Source: Edaphochlamys debaryana (lineage: Eukaryota > Chlorophyta > Chlorophyceae > Chlamydomonadales). Taken from it: a stretch of 64,000 bases of DNA. The notes below the pieces were generated by a model. It did not search any database. It was not told where the DNA came from and saw nothing but the letters and a program-made list of their open reading frames with translations. Within the stretch, counting starts at the first letter, position 1. Each line of letters begins with the position of its first letter. The translations under genes were made by a program, and so were the position numbers. This document shows positions 20,243 to 31,780 of this stretch, in pieces. Where the stretch lies: NCBI GenBank assembly GCA_016858145.1, contig JAEHOE010000150.1, forward strand, positions 124,001 through 188,000. The letters run 5' to 3'.

Positions 20243-22409
20243 TTAGCCCCGCATGGACATGAGCCTGCGGTGGCTCGGGGGCGCCCGCACGCGGCACACA
20301 AAATTGATGCGCTGGTCACAGTCCTGCCACAGCGCCTTGACCTCCTGAGACACCAGCGGGCAGAACTGCTGATCCGACCCAACCAGCCGCTCGCGCACCC
20401 AGCACGTGGTGCGGGCACCGCCGCACAGGGCACGCACCGCCGCAACCGAGTCGCCGTCAGGGTTGCGGCGGTTGAAGGGGCTCAGCTCGGCGCCCACGGA
20501 GGCACAGAAGGCAGCGGCGTCGGTGTAGTTGCGGCGGTTGGGCGCATCGCCGTTGTACAGCGTGTAGACCATGCCGTCGTTAGGGCCGGTCCAGTCAATG
20601 GTGGCGGGCGGGTTGGGGATGGCGGGCACAGGCGGCAGCTCCTCGTCTCCGTCCAGGTTGGGGTAGTCGATGGGGCGGGCGGTACGGCACACCCAGCTGA
20701 CGAGCTGGTTGCAGCCCTGCAGGTAGACGCGGGAGTCGGCGGCGCTGAAGACGGAGCACAGGCCGTCGACCGAGGGGTTGAACACCCAGGACGTCAGCAG
20801 GCGGCCGCTGCCGCGGCACAGCGCCTCCACGGCATTCGCGGAGGCGGGGTCCTGCTCAGGCATGTAGGACGCCATCTCCTGGCCCATGCTCATGCAGTAG
20901 TCGAGCGCCTGGCGGTGGGTGCGGCGGTTCCGGTCGGGGCCCGAGTACAGCACGTAGCGCCGGCCGTCAGAGCCGAGGCGGGAGTCCACCACCACGGGGG
21001 CAAGCTGCCAGCGGGAGGGCTGGATGCTGGGGGTAGACTCGGCGCCCTCGGAGTCGCCAAGCAGGGTGCGGCACACGAAGGCAAGGGGCTGCCTGAGGGG
21101 TGGCAAGGGAGGGGTAGAGGAGAAGGGGTTCAGCAGGAGGCTACAGGACGGATGCGGGGCCGCCAAGAGATGGGCTAGAGTTGCATGGCCCACAGCCGGA
21201 GCCCCACGCCCTGCCCGGTTCCGCCGTTTGCCCTCACCCGCAGTCCTGGAAGTGGCTCTCCCCCCGCTGGTCGAGCATGGGGCACAGGGTGTTGTCGTCC
21301 GACGGCTCCTCGCCCAGCCAGCAGGTGGTCCGAGTGGAGCGGGCGCACAGCAGGTTCACGGCGTACACAGAGTCTGAGGGGGGCGGGGGCCAGGGAGTGA
21401 GCAGGCAACGTGAGGCGGGGCCTTGCAAGGCGCAACACAACCACAAGCCTACCCAACGCAGGCCACACTACATCATACGTACTCCCTTCAGCCCCCCTCA
21501 CCTGCTCCGTACAGGTCGGTGCGGTACGGCGAGTGCTCCATGCCGATGGCCTGGCAGTAGGCCGCCGCCTCGCCCCAGGTGCGCTGGGCGCCCAGGAAGA
21601 ACAGCGTGTACACACGGCCGTTGAGGCCGACGTACTGCTTCTGGCGGGCGGGGCCCTCGGAGACCTGGGTGCTGTTGTCGCCCGAGGGAGAGGGGGTGGG
21701 GGGCGCGGCGGTGGGGGCGCTGGGCGCGGGGGCCGGGGTGGAGACGGCGTTGACGGGGCTGGCGCTGCGGCAGACGAAGCTGACGACCTGGAAGCAGCCC
21801 TGGAAGACGTCCTCGTTGAGGGCGGTCTTGAGGGCGCACAGCTGCTCGCCAATGCGGTCGTTGCCGGGGCGCGTGGGCTCGTTGATCCAGCAGGTGCGGC
21901 GTGCGCAGAGGGTGGCGACGGCGTTCTCAGAGTCACCCACGGCCGGGTTGCGGTAGGGGCTGAGCAGCGAGGGCTGGCCGTTGAACTGCACTCCGTTGCA
22001 GAAGGACTTGGCGTCCTCCCAGGTGCGCATGTCGCCGATGAGGCCGGTCTGGAGCGTGTACACGTGGCCGTCGGTGCCGTTGTAGGTGGCGCTCTCTGCG
22101 GGGCAGCGGGGGACGACAGGGAGCGGGAGGGGCTTTGAGCAAAGGCAGGCGAGACGGATGATACTATTGCTGCATATGGTAAGTCTAGGTAGAGTTGAAA
22201 CGTGGCAGGGCAGTCGAAGCAGTCTTGTGTTCAGGTCACCTCACCGACACGACCTGCTGCGAACATCCGCGAACCCCGGTGGCGCCATCTTCGCCCGCTG
22301 CTCCCCTTGCTACCCCGCACTCCAGTCCCATTGACCCACCTGCAAATGCCGTGGAGCCGAAGCAAGCTACGGCTAGGGCCGCGAGGCCCAGGAGTCTTGT
22401 GGCGCGCAT
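20243..22409 (-). CDS. Secreted protein with four C-type-lectin-like domains, copy B
   Basis: Exons 22409-22340, 22095-21502, 21373-21238 and 21092-20243; same intron positions and phases as copy A; 549 residues. Signal peptide, four CTLD modules and Pro-rich linker are intact, with no premature stop, so it looks functional. Differences from A are few: RLLGLAA against RILALAA in the signal peptide, SGDNSTQVSEGP against SGNGTQVSDGP in the linker (one codon longer, with a new N-S-T glycosylation site), and SRLGSDG against SGLGSDG before module 3. Introns have drifted more than exons. It is transcribed towards CURT1, with its 3' flank carrying the pseudogene fragment. Confidence 0.87.
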
Positions 22410-22544
22410 CCTCGCGAGGATGGGTCGCCGAGGAGGCAGGTGACTCCGGTTAACTGGGGCTGGAGGGGCTTGCCGGGTACTGAGGGGCTGGTGTTGTTAT
22501 GCTGGGAGTGGCTTTGAATGGTGGAATGCAGCAAACGCGGCTGG

Positions 22545-22552
22545 CTTTTATG
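22545..22552 (-). promoter_or_regulatory. TATA-like element of CTLD copy B
   Basis: CATAAAAG on the minus strand, the same distance from the start codon as in copy A. Identified by position and conservation only. Confidence 0.4.
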
Positions 22553-23137
22553 GCGCGAAGCAACGATCAACGGTCGTGACCCGACACGACCCGGCCGCGC
22601 AGCAGGCCGCAGCTGCGAGCTCGCGATCAGCGCAACGGGCTTTTCTTGTGAACTAAGGATGACAAGACACGATCAGGACTACACTGATGCTGGTCGGTCC
22701 TGCAGCTCGCGAGCACTCGAGCACTGAGGGTCGATGGCTGCGGGGGCATGTCACATGCGACTCACACACACGCTGCCCCAGTTCCGAACGCCAGAGTCGT
22801 TGAGGAAGCTCTGTGCACCTTCCCGACCTTGGCACCACTTGAGACGTCATCCAGCTCCGGCTCCTTCGGGCCCCTGCAAGGGACAGAGAAAGGCCGCCTG
22901 CGGTCGTGTCCCCCTGCCGGGTCAGCCTGGCGGCCAGCTTCGTGCGCGCTTCCCTGCTTCCCAGCGCGGGTCCCGTCCACAGACCCCAGGTAGAGCAAGT
23001 TACCGCAGGATCTAGACCGGTCTCGGGAGCCGTGCATGGGGAAGCGGAGTAGCAAGGGTGACGCCCCTGAGCAGCCCCGGGCTCGCAGGCATGCGGCGCC
23101 ACAGCCCCACACGCCACGACCTGTGGCCACAACCCCT

Positions 23138-26107
23138 AGAGGACGGCGACGACCCCCGGCTCAAGCATGGCCCCTGCGAGCACAGAAAACCCCCGGCTCA
23201 AGACTGGCGCTGGCGCCACGCTGCTGCCGGCTCTCCATCTCTTTCTCCCACCGCACATCAAGCACGCTGCCTCGGCAGCCCGGAGGAGGAGGCCGCGCCA
23301 TAACGCACACCAGCGCTTACACCCGGTGAGCATGCGCCCACAGCAGACATCGGCGCCAGCGCTTGAGAGCATTCCACCGTATGTGCTATTGCTATTGCCG
23401 TACATTCGTTCTCCTTTCCCCGAGTCACGCCGTTCCTGCCGGGCCGCACACGCGGCAGCCCGCACAGCATCCAGCGGCCGTACGCCCATGCATGCACCAC
23501 GCACACCACACCACGGAACGACCACCGCCGCTAGCCGCGCTCGCATCTGTCCAATCCACCCCCGCATCCAGCAGGGGCGTGCAGCACCACGCAATGCACT
23601 GCGTGCCACATCCGGGATGCGTCATGCATTCCACGTCCATCTGTACTGCGTGATGTACCTGTAGGTACGACACCCTCCTGCCTACCGCCGCGCCCCCTCT
23701 CCGCGCCCACTGCCCCCACTTCCGTACTTCCCGCCGCGCAGGCCTACAGGGCGTCACCTAGGCTCCCTTTGGCACCTCCCTTGCAGGAGAGGAGGTGCCA
23801 GAAAGGAAGAAATGAGTTGGCTCCGAAACATTGATTGTCCTTTGTTTGGAAGTGGGCCACAGGCGCATAGAATGCTGCGCCCGCCCACGCATCCGCTCAC
23901 CAGCCGACCTCCCGTTTTCGGAGTGCCTTGCCCTCCGCAGCACACATTAGGAAATGCCACAAACACAAGACAAGACCGGGCTTTGATGCGGATCCGTACA
24001 CGCACAGCACGCACGACCAAGACCGAGACCAAGAACACGCGCACACAGACGATACATCACGCCGTGCGCCATAGCCAGAGGGCGCAAGGTGCCACACGCA
24101 GCACTTTGGTGCACACGACCCCCGGTCTCAAGCGTTGCTTGGGGCGAGGGAACTCATGCCTCTGCCAAGACAGCCGGGCGTGGCAGCCTCAATCGGAAGA
24201 TAACTTTATGCCCGTGCGTTGGCATGCCTCGTGCCGCACCCATCACATGCCTTCCAACGTCCCACCCCATTCCACTCCGCTCCGTTCCACACAGCCCGGT
24301 AATTCTAACGGGCCAATCACTGCACCGCCGTCGGATGGGGAAGTGAAGCTGCACGCCCCAAATACAGGGGCTCGAGGAAGACACAACGCGAACCCCAACC
24401 CCAACGCAACCCTCTCCCCTACTTTGGCCCAAGCACCCGACTCACACCACCACGAATCCCTTGCAACAGTGCGAGGCGCTGGGGTTACCAAAACTGCGCA
24501 AAGCGAGCTCGCATTCGGGGATGGCCCCTCAAGACACGAGACTCAAGTAAGGGGCCCCGCCAAACAGCCACCATCGCAGGGGCGCTAGGGCAATTGTTCG
24601 CCTGTCTGTAACCCCAGCCCAGCGAACAAGCAACCGCAACCTTGGGGGGCGGTATACCAGCACTCGGCAGTAGTTTGGCCCACCCACATAGCGAGCACCA
24701 CATGAGGATTCCCCCCTGAGCCTCCACTGCAACCTCCAATTAATCCCCCTTCCATCCGATAGCAAGAGAACACACGGCACATGGCGCCAAGGCACGAAGC
24801 GGCATGAGGAGCGTGGAAGGTCCACCCACGAAGCTTCTAGCACAATCAGAGGCGGATGGAGATTATTCCCAAAACTGGTTTGGCGGTGAGCTCGCGTCAA
24901 TTCAGTGATGGGATGTGCGCAGTGCGTCAGACCCTGCGCGAATCCTTGTGAATGCCACAGACCCCAAGCTAGCATGCGCATCCGCGAGGTCACAGGCCCC
25001 CCCACCTTGGCAGCAAACCCCTGCACACCCGAAGCACCCCCATCCTTTCAATCCTTCCTTCGTTCCTTCCTTGTATGCCCTGTAAGCCCGCGCTCACAGT
25101 GCAGAGAACTGCCCACAGGGGCCTCGCCAAGTGCTAGCGGCGTTGCATAAGCCGCACCAAAACCACGCTTCCACTATCCAAAGCCTCCCCCTCAACGGGC
25201 CTTCAAAGTGAAGGCCCGCACACGCCAAGGAGGCAGGAGTGATTAGCTAGCACACGTGTTCAGTGGGGATCAATCCGTGCAAGTGTCCTCTTGTCCGCAG
25301 TATCAGTTCCCCTGCTGTTCGGACCCCGCCTAAGAGCACCTGAGGGGACAGCGCCGTTTCTCACGGCCAATGCCAAGTGACCCTGTGCCGTAGGCCCGAA
25401 CCCCAGCCTCGCGGCTTGGAGAGCGACAACCCCTAGACAGCCCTGTGGCCGCTGACCCAAGCCACAGCCCGCTGCCTGCAGCAACACGTGACAGCCTGAT
25501 AGCACGTGTCGCCACCGTCAGGCACGGTCCCTTCAAACCCCTTCCCCGAGGCCGCATCTGGCCCGATGGACCCTATCTGCGGCGCATGGGCCGCCTCGTC
25601 GGTTCAAGTCGCAGCATGACACCGCACGGACAACGGAAAGAGGCCCACGGCACAGCACGTCACGTCACGGCACAGCACGACAACGCGCCCTTATTGGCCT
25701 CACGACACGGGCCACACCCCAAGCTCACGCACACTCCCCTCCAACACAGCTCGCATCCCCCACGACTCACTCGACCAAAACTGCGCGCTGCGCCGATGCG
25801 GCAGCCCCCGGCAAGAAGACGCCGGGAAGCTCGCCCTTGCCCATGCCCCGATTCGGTTTCACCAAGCGCGCACAGCACAACCGTCCTTTGGATGCTAGCC
25901 TGCCTCAGTGCAGCAACTTCCTCCACCCAACTCTTTTTTCCATGGGGTTTCTTCTTGGGAGAGGCTTCCTGTCCTGTCGTTCAGGCTGTTATGCGTGACG
26001 CTTCATGCAAGCAGCGCCGCCGAGGCCCAGGCCTAGGACCTGGGCCCAGAGCCCAGGACCCAGGCCCAGGCCCAGGTCCACGCCCAGGCGATGCACAGGT
26101 GCAGGCG
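23138..26107. other. Gene-poor intergenic region
   Basis: About 3 kb between the copy B unit and the 3' end of the LRR-DUF506 gene. It is less GC-rich, with long C/A-rich tracts. No open frame has coding character on either strand. It holds a strong hairpin at 23766-23806 and near 23170 a copy of the short GGCCCCTGCGAGCACAG repeat word. The 3' UTR of the next gene should fall at its right end, but no clear TGTAA is seen on the minus strand. Confidence 0.55.
23766..23806. other. Inverted repeat / hairpin
   Basis: A perfect 10-bp stem, TGGCACCTCC (23770-23779) with GGAGGTGCCA (23791-23800), is extended after a one-base bulge by CCTTT/AAAGG; the loop is 11 bases. It could fold in RNA or mark a small element. 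No flanking target duplication is seen. Confidence 0.7.
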
Positions 26108-29100
26108 CTACCGTGCCGCTGCGGCCGCCGCCGCCGCAATGGCTTGAGCGGTGCCGTCCGTGCGGGGCGAGGGCGGGCTGGGCGGGATGGGGCTGAGGCT
26201 GGTGGCGCCGCCGCCACCCGCCAGCAACGCAACCGCTATGGCGACCCGGTTGGAGCCGCCGCGAGGCGCCGCGGCGGCAGCAATACCACCAAACCCACCT
26301 CCGCCAAAGCCTCCTCCACCTCCTCCACCGCCGAAGTAGAGGCTAAGATCCGGTCCGCCGCCGTTGCTCGCGGCGCCGCTGCCGGCGCCGCCGCTACCTG
26401 AGGGGCCCACGCCCAGGCCCAGGCCGGGCCCAACCAGGCCCATTCCGCCCGGAGCCAGGGCGGTTAGCGAACCGACCAGGCCCACGGAGCTGGGCGCGAG
26501 GCTGTTGGCGGCCGAGGTGCCGAGGCTGTTGGTGGAGGTGCAGCGGCGGAAGCCAAACGACGCCGCCGCGGCGCCGCTGCCGACCTTGGCGCTGCCCGCC
26601 GCCGACGAGGACCCGAGCGACGCACCCACGGCGGCGCTGACCCCGCCGCCGCCAGCGGCAGCGCTGCCGCTGCCGGCCACGGCGCCGCTGGCGCCCGAGA
26701 CGCGCCAGCGCTGCACCGGCACCGGTACGGCACCGTTACCGTTACCGTTGGCGGCGGCGAAGCCGATGACGCCCGCGAAGCCCGCCGCCATGCCGCCTGC
26801 CAGGGAAACGCGCGGCGTGAAGCTGCCGGCGCTGCTCTTTCGCGACAACGACGCGGCGTCGGAGCGACACGAGCCCGAGCCGCTGCCAGAGCCCGAGCCG
26901 CTGCCGTCGGCGGCCGCCGCCGCCGTGGGCCCGCCGTGGCCGCCGGGCGCAATCGGGACCGCGGCCCCGGCCCCGTTGTGGGGGTGCGGGTGGGGGTGGT
27001 GCGGGTGGCTGTGCTGCGCCGCGGGGGGCGGCGGGGGCATGCCGGGGAGCATGAGCTTGGATTGCTTGGGCTGCCACTTGGAGATCATGGCGGCGGACTC
27101 GCGCCAGGGCGGGATGACCAGGCCCTTGGAGCGGAGCGCCAGCGCCAGCTCGTCGCACAGCACCTCCACCACCAGGGGGAGGCGCTCCTCGGCGCCCACG
27201 TACACCCTGGGGAGTTGGCGGTTGGGCGGTTGGGTGGTTGGGCGGTTGTGGATTGAAGGATTGGAGGTTGGGGGTTGTTGAGGAGGTTACGATGCCGCCG
27301 TCAGGTCCGGGGACTGGGCGCTGGGCGAGGCTAGGGCAAAGCGGCGTTGCGCACTGCGCAGGGCGGGCCCCCCTGCACCTAGGCCCCCTCTTGGGACCCC
27401 TCACCTGGGCAGTGCCGCGACCAGCGCCTCGTATCGCTGCGTGGGCAGGGCCACCTCGAACTGGTCCCGTAGCTCCGGGTCCACGATGATCACGCCCGGG
27501 TGATACGGCACCGTTGGGCCCGAGTTGGGCCCGACGCTCGGGCGGCGGCTTCCGGCGCGCGAGCTGCCGCCGGCGGCGGCGCGCGCGAGGGACGCGGCCG
27601 CAACGGCGGCGGCGGCGGGGGAGGGCGGGCCCGAGGCCAGCGCGCCGGGGGGCAGGGGGCAGGTGACGGAGAGGAAGGTGTGGCGGAGGTTGCGCAGGCA
27701 CTCGCCGCCGCTGCCGCCGCCGAGCGCGTGCGTTACCGCCACTTCGTACCCCCGATCCGCCAGCCCGTCCGCCAGGTACGACAACAGATTGAGATCGGAC
27801 TCGCCGCCCGCCGTTCCGTTGCTGCTGGATCCGCTGCCGCTGCTGCCGTTGCCGTTGCTCGCGGCGCCGGCAGCTGAAGCCGTGGCGACGGCGGCGGCGG
27901 CGGCGATGGAGCCGCGCGCCAGCGGCGCCGCCGCCATGAGCTCCGCCACCGCCTCCGCCACCGCCTGCTCCGCCGCCAGCGCCGGCTGCACCAGCGTCCG
28001 CAGCAGCGCACACAGCTGGGCGATGTACACCGCGTCATTCTGCGCGCCGCCGTTGCTGCCGCCGTTACTAACGCCGTTACCGCCGCCGCTGCCGCTCCCG
28101 TGGGCGACGGTGCCGTCCCACGTGAACGGCCGCACCGCCGCCGCCGCCCGCCGCGCCGCCGCCGCGCGCTTGAGGTTGTGCGCCAGGGCCGCCGCCAGGT
28201 CCTTGAGGCCCAGGGAGGAGGCGGCGGTGCCGCGGAGGCCCACGCGGCGCAGGCCGGAGCAGCCGCGGGCGGCCTGGGGGGGGAAATGGAAGGGTGGGGA
28301 AGGGTGGCATAAGAGGGAGGTGTGGTGAAGGGGAGGGGAAGGCGGGTTCCCCTGGGGTGCTCCCCGCGCGCGTGGACGCCAGCCCCCCACAAACTCGCAT
28401 CGTACACGTCAACGTAAACATCGTACACCCGGCAAAGCTCTGCCCGACACCCGGAAAATGACAAGACGGACGCACCTGCGCCAGCGCCGCCACCCCTCCG
28501 TCCCCCAGCTCCGCGTTGCCCGCCAGCGACAGCGAGGCCAGCGCCCCCATGGCGGGCAGGCAGGCGGCCAGGGCGGCGGCGCCCCGGTCCCCCAGGGCGT
28601 TGTTGGAGAGGTCCAGCACCAGGCAGTCGCGGCAGCGGCGCAGGCCCTCGCACAGCGCCGCCAGGCCTGTTCGGGGATGGGAAGGAAAGGAAGGGTTGCG
28701 CGTCTTGAGAGGAAAAGAAGAAGAAAGAGGAGGAGATAGAGCGAAAAACAATGATTTTGACGGTAGCGGAGGGTCAGCGCGGTAGGGAAAGACGTACACG
28801 CGCCGTACCCACGCACCGTCACACGAGATGCCGCAGTACGACAGCGTGATGGACTTGACTCCGCCGCCGGCGGCCAGCGCCGACGCGATGGCGCGGCAGG
28901 CCTGGGTGGTGAGCGGCCGCTTGCACAGGAACACGTGGCGCTCGGGGGAGGGGTCGGCGGCCAGCTGCAGCAGGTAGCGGTCCACGTCAGCAGCGCCCGA
29001 CGGCTCCAGGGAGGCCAGGGCCGCGGGGGGGAGCGCGGACGGTGGCGGGGGTGCCCCGGGGGCGAAGGGCCGCGAGGCGGCGGCGGCGGAGCCCTGCTCC

Positions 29101-31780
29101 CCCGTGGGGCTGGTGTCGGAGGGGGCGTCGCGGGCGTCCATGGCCTGGGGCCGGGGTTCGGGAGTAAGAGGAGTCCTTGAGTGAGGATGCTGCAGAAATT
29201 TGTTTGAAATAGATCTACGCTTGTTCCACAATTAGGCCCGCATGTCGAGGCTGCTGGGCTACCACCAACTCGCCGCCTCTCGTTTTCCAAGAGCGGACGC
29301 ATCCCCAACACAGCGCGTGCAAAACCCCCGGCTCGCTCACCGAGTCGTAGTCGGGTGGCGGCGGCTGCCTGTACGGCAGGTCCAGCGGGGGCCCGTCCAT
29401 GCTCAGCAGCGCACGCACCGCCGCCGCCACGCTCTCAGCGTCCGCCGCCACCGCCGCCGCCTGCGCGGCAGCGGCGCCGCTTGCCGCGCCAGGCCCAGCC
29501 GGGCCCAGGCCCGCGGCCGCGGGCCCTGCCGCACCACCGTCTGCCGTACTGCCAGGATCTGTACAGCCCAAGCCGGCGTCATCGTCGTCGGCGCCGAAGT
29601 CGGGCAGGCGGTCGAAGAGGCGGTTGGGGTCCATGCCGCTGGGGCCGTTGGCCGTTGGGCCCCACGGCTCCGACTTCGGCAGCGGCCGCCCGCCGCCGCC
29701 GTGCGCCGCCGCCGCCGCCGCCATGATGCCGCCGGGGCCCTCCAGGGCGCTGTTGGCGCCGGCGCCGCAGCCCGCGGCGGCGCTGATGAGGCCCCGCCCC
29801 GGGTCCCGCATGCCGTACAGGGAATGCATGGCGTGGTGGGAGCCCGAGCCGTTGGGGTAGGGGCCGGCCAGGCTGCGGGTCGGCAGGAGGGCAGGCGGGC
29901 AGCGCAACATCAGTCAAAACCCGGATAAACCAACACTTCCTATAATGCCCAGACCACAACCCCAAGCCTCCGAAACTGCAGCCGCCTGCTGCGACTGGGC
30001 TCATCCTCAACCACCGGCCAAATTTTTCCCACCCTCGCGGACCCCCGCCGCACCTGGGCTGGCCGCTGAAGGCGTCCACGGAGCGGAACGCGGCGGCGGC
30101 GATGGAGCCAGCCACCGTGTAGGGCCTGCGCGGGCAAGGGGGCAGGGGCCGGAGACAGTAAATAAGACGTTCTGACCAACGACAGCGGCTTCGCATAGCC
30201 CACATCTGAAATACCGCAACGTCACGTCGTCGGCCTTGTTTTGCAAAAGCCCGACAAGTGTACGACCGCCGGTCCGCGCACCTGTACGACATGGCGGCCG
30301 CCGCCGACGCGCCCGACATGGTGCGGCTGGGGCGCGGCATGGTGGGCGCCGCCGCCGCCGCCGCCTGTCCCTGGCCCGCCTGGCTGTGCAGGTGCGTGGG
30401 GGTGCTGACGCTCCAACCGATGGGCAGCGGCTGGGGCTCCGCATCCGCAGCGATCAGGCCCGCGCCGCCGCTGCCGGTGACGACGGGCGTGGAGTTGGGC
30501 GTGCAGAAGGGCGAGACGAAGGGCAGGTTGAGCTCCGCCGCGGCGGAAGTCCTGGAGCCGCCGCCAGCGCCGCCGCCGGCGCCCGAGTGGGTGCGCGCGG
30601 CGGCGGCGGCGGCGCCCGCCAGCACGTGGGCCAAGGCTGGGTGGAGCGTGGAGGAGGCGGCGGAGGAGGCGGAGGCGATGGTGGTGCCGCCCAGGGGGCA
30701 GGAGGACCCGGTGTCGAGGCCGCAGGCGCTGGCGGAGGCGCCAGTGCAGGTGGCGGAGCCGGACTGGCACGACGGCGGCATGTGCTGGGAGCCGGCGGCG
30801 GAGGCGGCGGAGCCGACTGCCGCCGCCGGCAGTTGGCCGTTGAGGCTGCCGGTATTGAGGACGAGGCAGTCGGCCGGGCCGGCCTGGGGCCTGATGGCGC
30901 GAGGCGGGGCGCTGTCGCCGGCCCAGGCGGGGGAAGCTGCGGGAAGGTGCTGTCCGGACGCAGCCGCCTGGGCCGGGTCAAGACCGCGAGACAGGCTGCT
31001 CTGCATCGCCGCCGCCACCACGCGACGGTTGCAACCGGCAGAAACGGTGCCGTCATGACTAACGCCGCTGGCCTTGACCATCAGGTCCGCCGCCACGGCG
31101 GCGCCGGTCCCGACGGCGGCGCCGCCGCCAGCCGCCAAGCCGCCGCCGCCTCGCAGCGCCTCCGTCAGCGCGCCGTTGGCCGTTGCGCCGGCCACCGCCG
31201 CCGCCACGCCGCTGCCGCCGCCGGTGCTCGCGCCCGGTAGTCGCACGCAGCCGGTGCTGCCCGGTCGGTCGGGCAGGAGCGAGAAACACTGAGTTATGGA
31301 GTTGAAGGCGCCAGGGGACATGAAGTGGGCGGATCCGCCCGCGGCACCCAACGAGTTGGTGTGCCGCAGGTGCCGCCCGTTCATGGCCAGCCCGGATCCG
31401 GTCGTGATCTCGCCCTCGAACAGATCCGTCTCCAGCGACTGCATGATCTCGTCGTCCAGATCCGCAGCGCTGGCGGCGCACGTGAGCGAGTGTGCCGTAC
31501 TGCTGTTGGCGCGGCTGACTGCCCACGCGCCGCTGCCGCCCGTGGCGGGGTGCGGCAGGTTCAGGTGTTGTACAGAGGGCGACGCTAAGCCGCCGGCCCC
31601 GTGGAGGCTCACGACTGTGTACACGGCCCCCGCATCCGAGTAGGCCGGGGCGCCGGTGAAGGAGCGGCAGTCGCCCTCCGCGGCGGGGCCGCTGGCGGCC
31701 ATCGCATGGGCCACCACGGGATGGAGCGCCAAGCCGGGCGGCTGGCCGTGCCCTGGTGCTACGCCTGTCGCCACGTGCAT
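26108..31780 (-). CDS. LRR protein fused to a DUF506 (PDDEXK-like) domain, 1,544 residues
   Basis: Seven exons with closed phases: 31780-30282, 30125-30054, 29872-29341, 29189-28817, 28666-28476, 28273-27405, 27206-26108. Residues 1 to about 700 are Ala/Gly/Ser-rich. Residues about 770-920 are RI-like leucine-rich repeats: ACRAIASALAAGGGVKSITL, CLVLDLSNNALGDRGAAALA, LASLSLAGNAELGDGGVAAL, GLRRVGLRG. Residues about 1000-1230 match plant DUF506/PDDEXK_6: LADRGYEVAV, CLRNLRHTFLSV, VIIVDPELRDQFEVALPTQR, YEALVAALPRVYVGAEERL, then GLVIPPWRESAAMISKW. DUF506 proteins are plant PDDEXK-fold proteins of unclear activity. The C-terminus is Gly/Ala-rich. The junction between 29341 and 29189 joins what could be read as two genes; the strong TTTCTGCAG acceptor and the kept frame favour one. 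The start is the first ATG in frame after an upstream stop near 31897. Confidence 0.82.

Larger units (their letters stand above)
19256..23137 (-). repeat. CTLD duplication unit, copy B (inverted)
   Basis: Reverse-complement of copy A from 10581 back to 7077, and it continues about 190-215 bp further, where only copy C matches (near 37721). Differs from A by scattered substitutions, indels and one 212-bp insertion. With A it forms an inverted repeat with arms of about 3.5 kb around an 8.7-kb centre holding CURT1 and most of the unknown gene. Confidence 0.85.

Noticed and set aside
25558..25612. tRNA-like boxes: TGGCCCGATGG followed 41 bp on by GGTTCAAGTCG.
   Set aside because: The spacing suits a tRNA or tRNA-derived SINE, but I could not fold an acceptor stem or anticodon arm. 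A tRNAscan or SINE search would decide.
28817..31780. Treating the Ala/Gly-rich N-terminal part and the LRR-DUF506 part as two genes, the second starting at the ATG at 29141.
   Set aside because: A good donor at 29341 and the TTTCTGCAG acceptor at 29189 join them in frame. It remains possible and is listed as a check.
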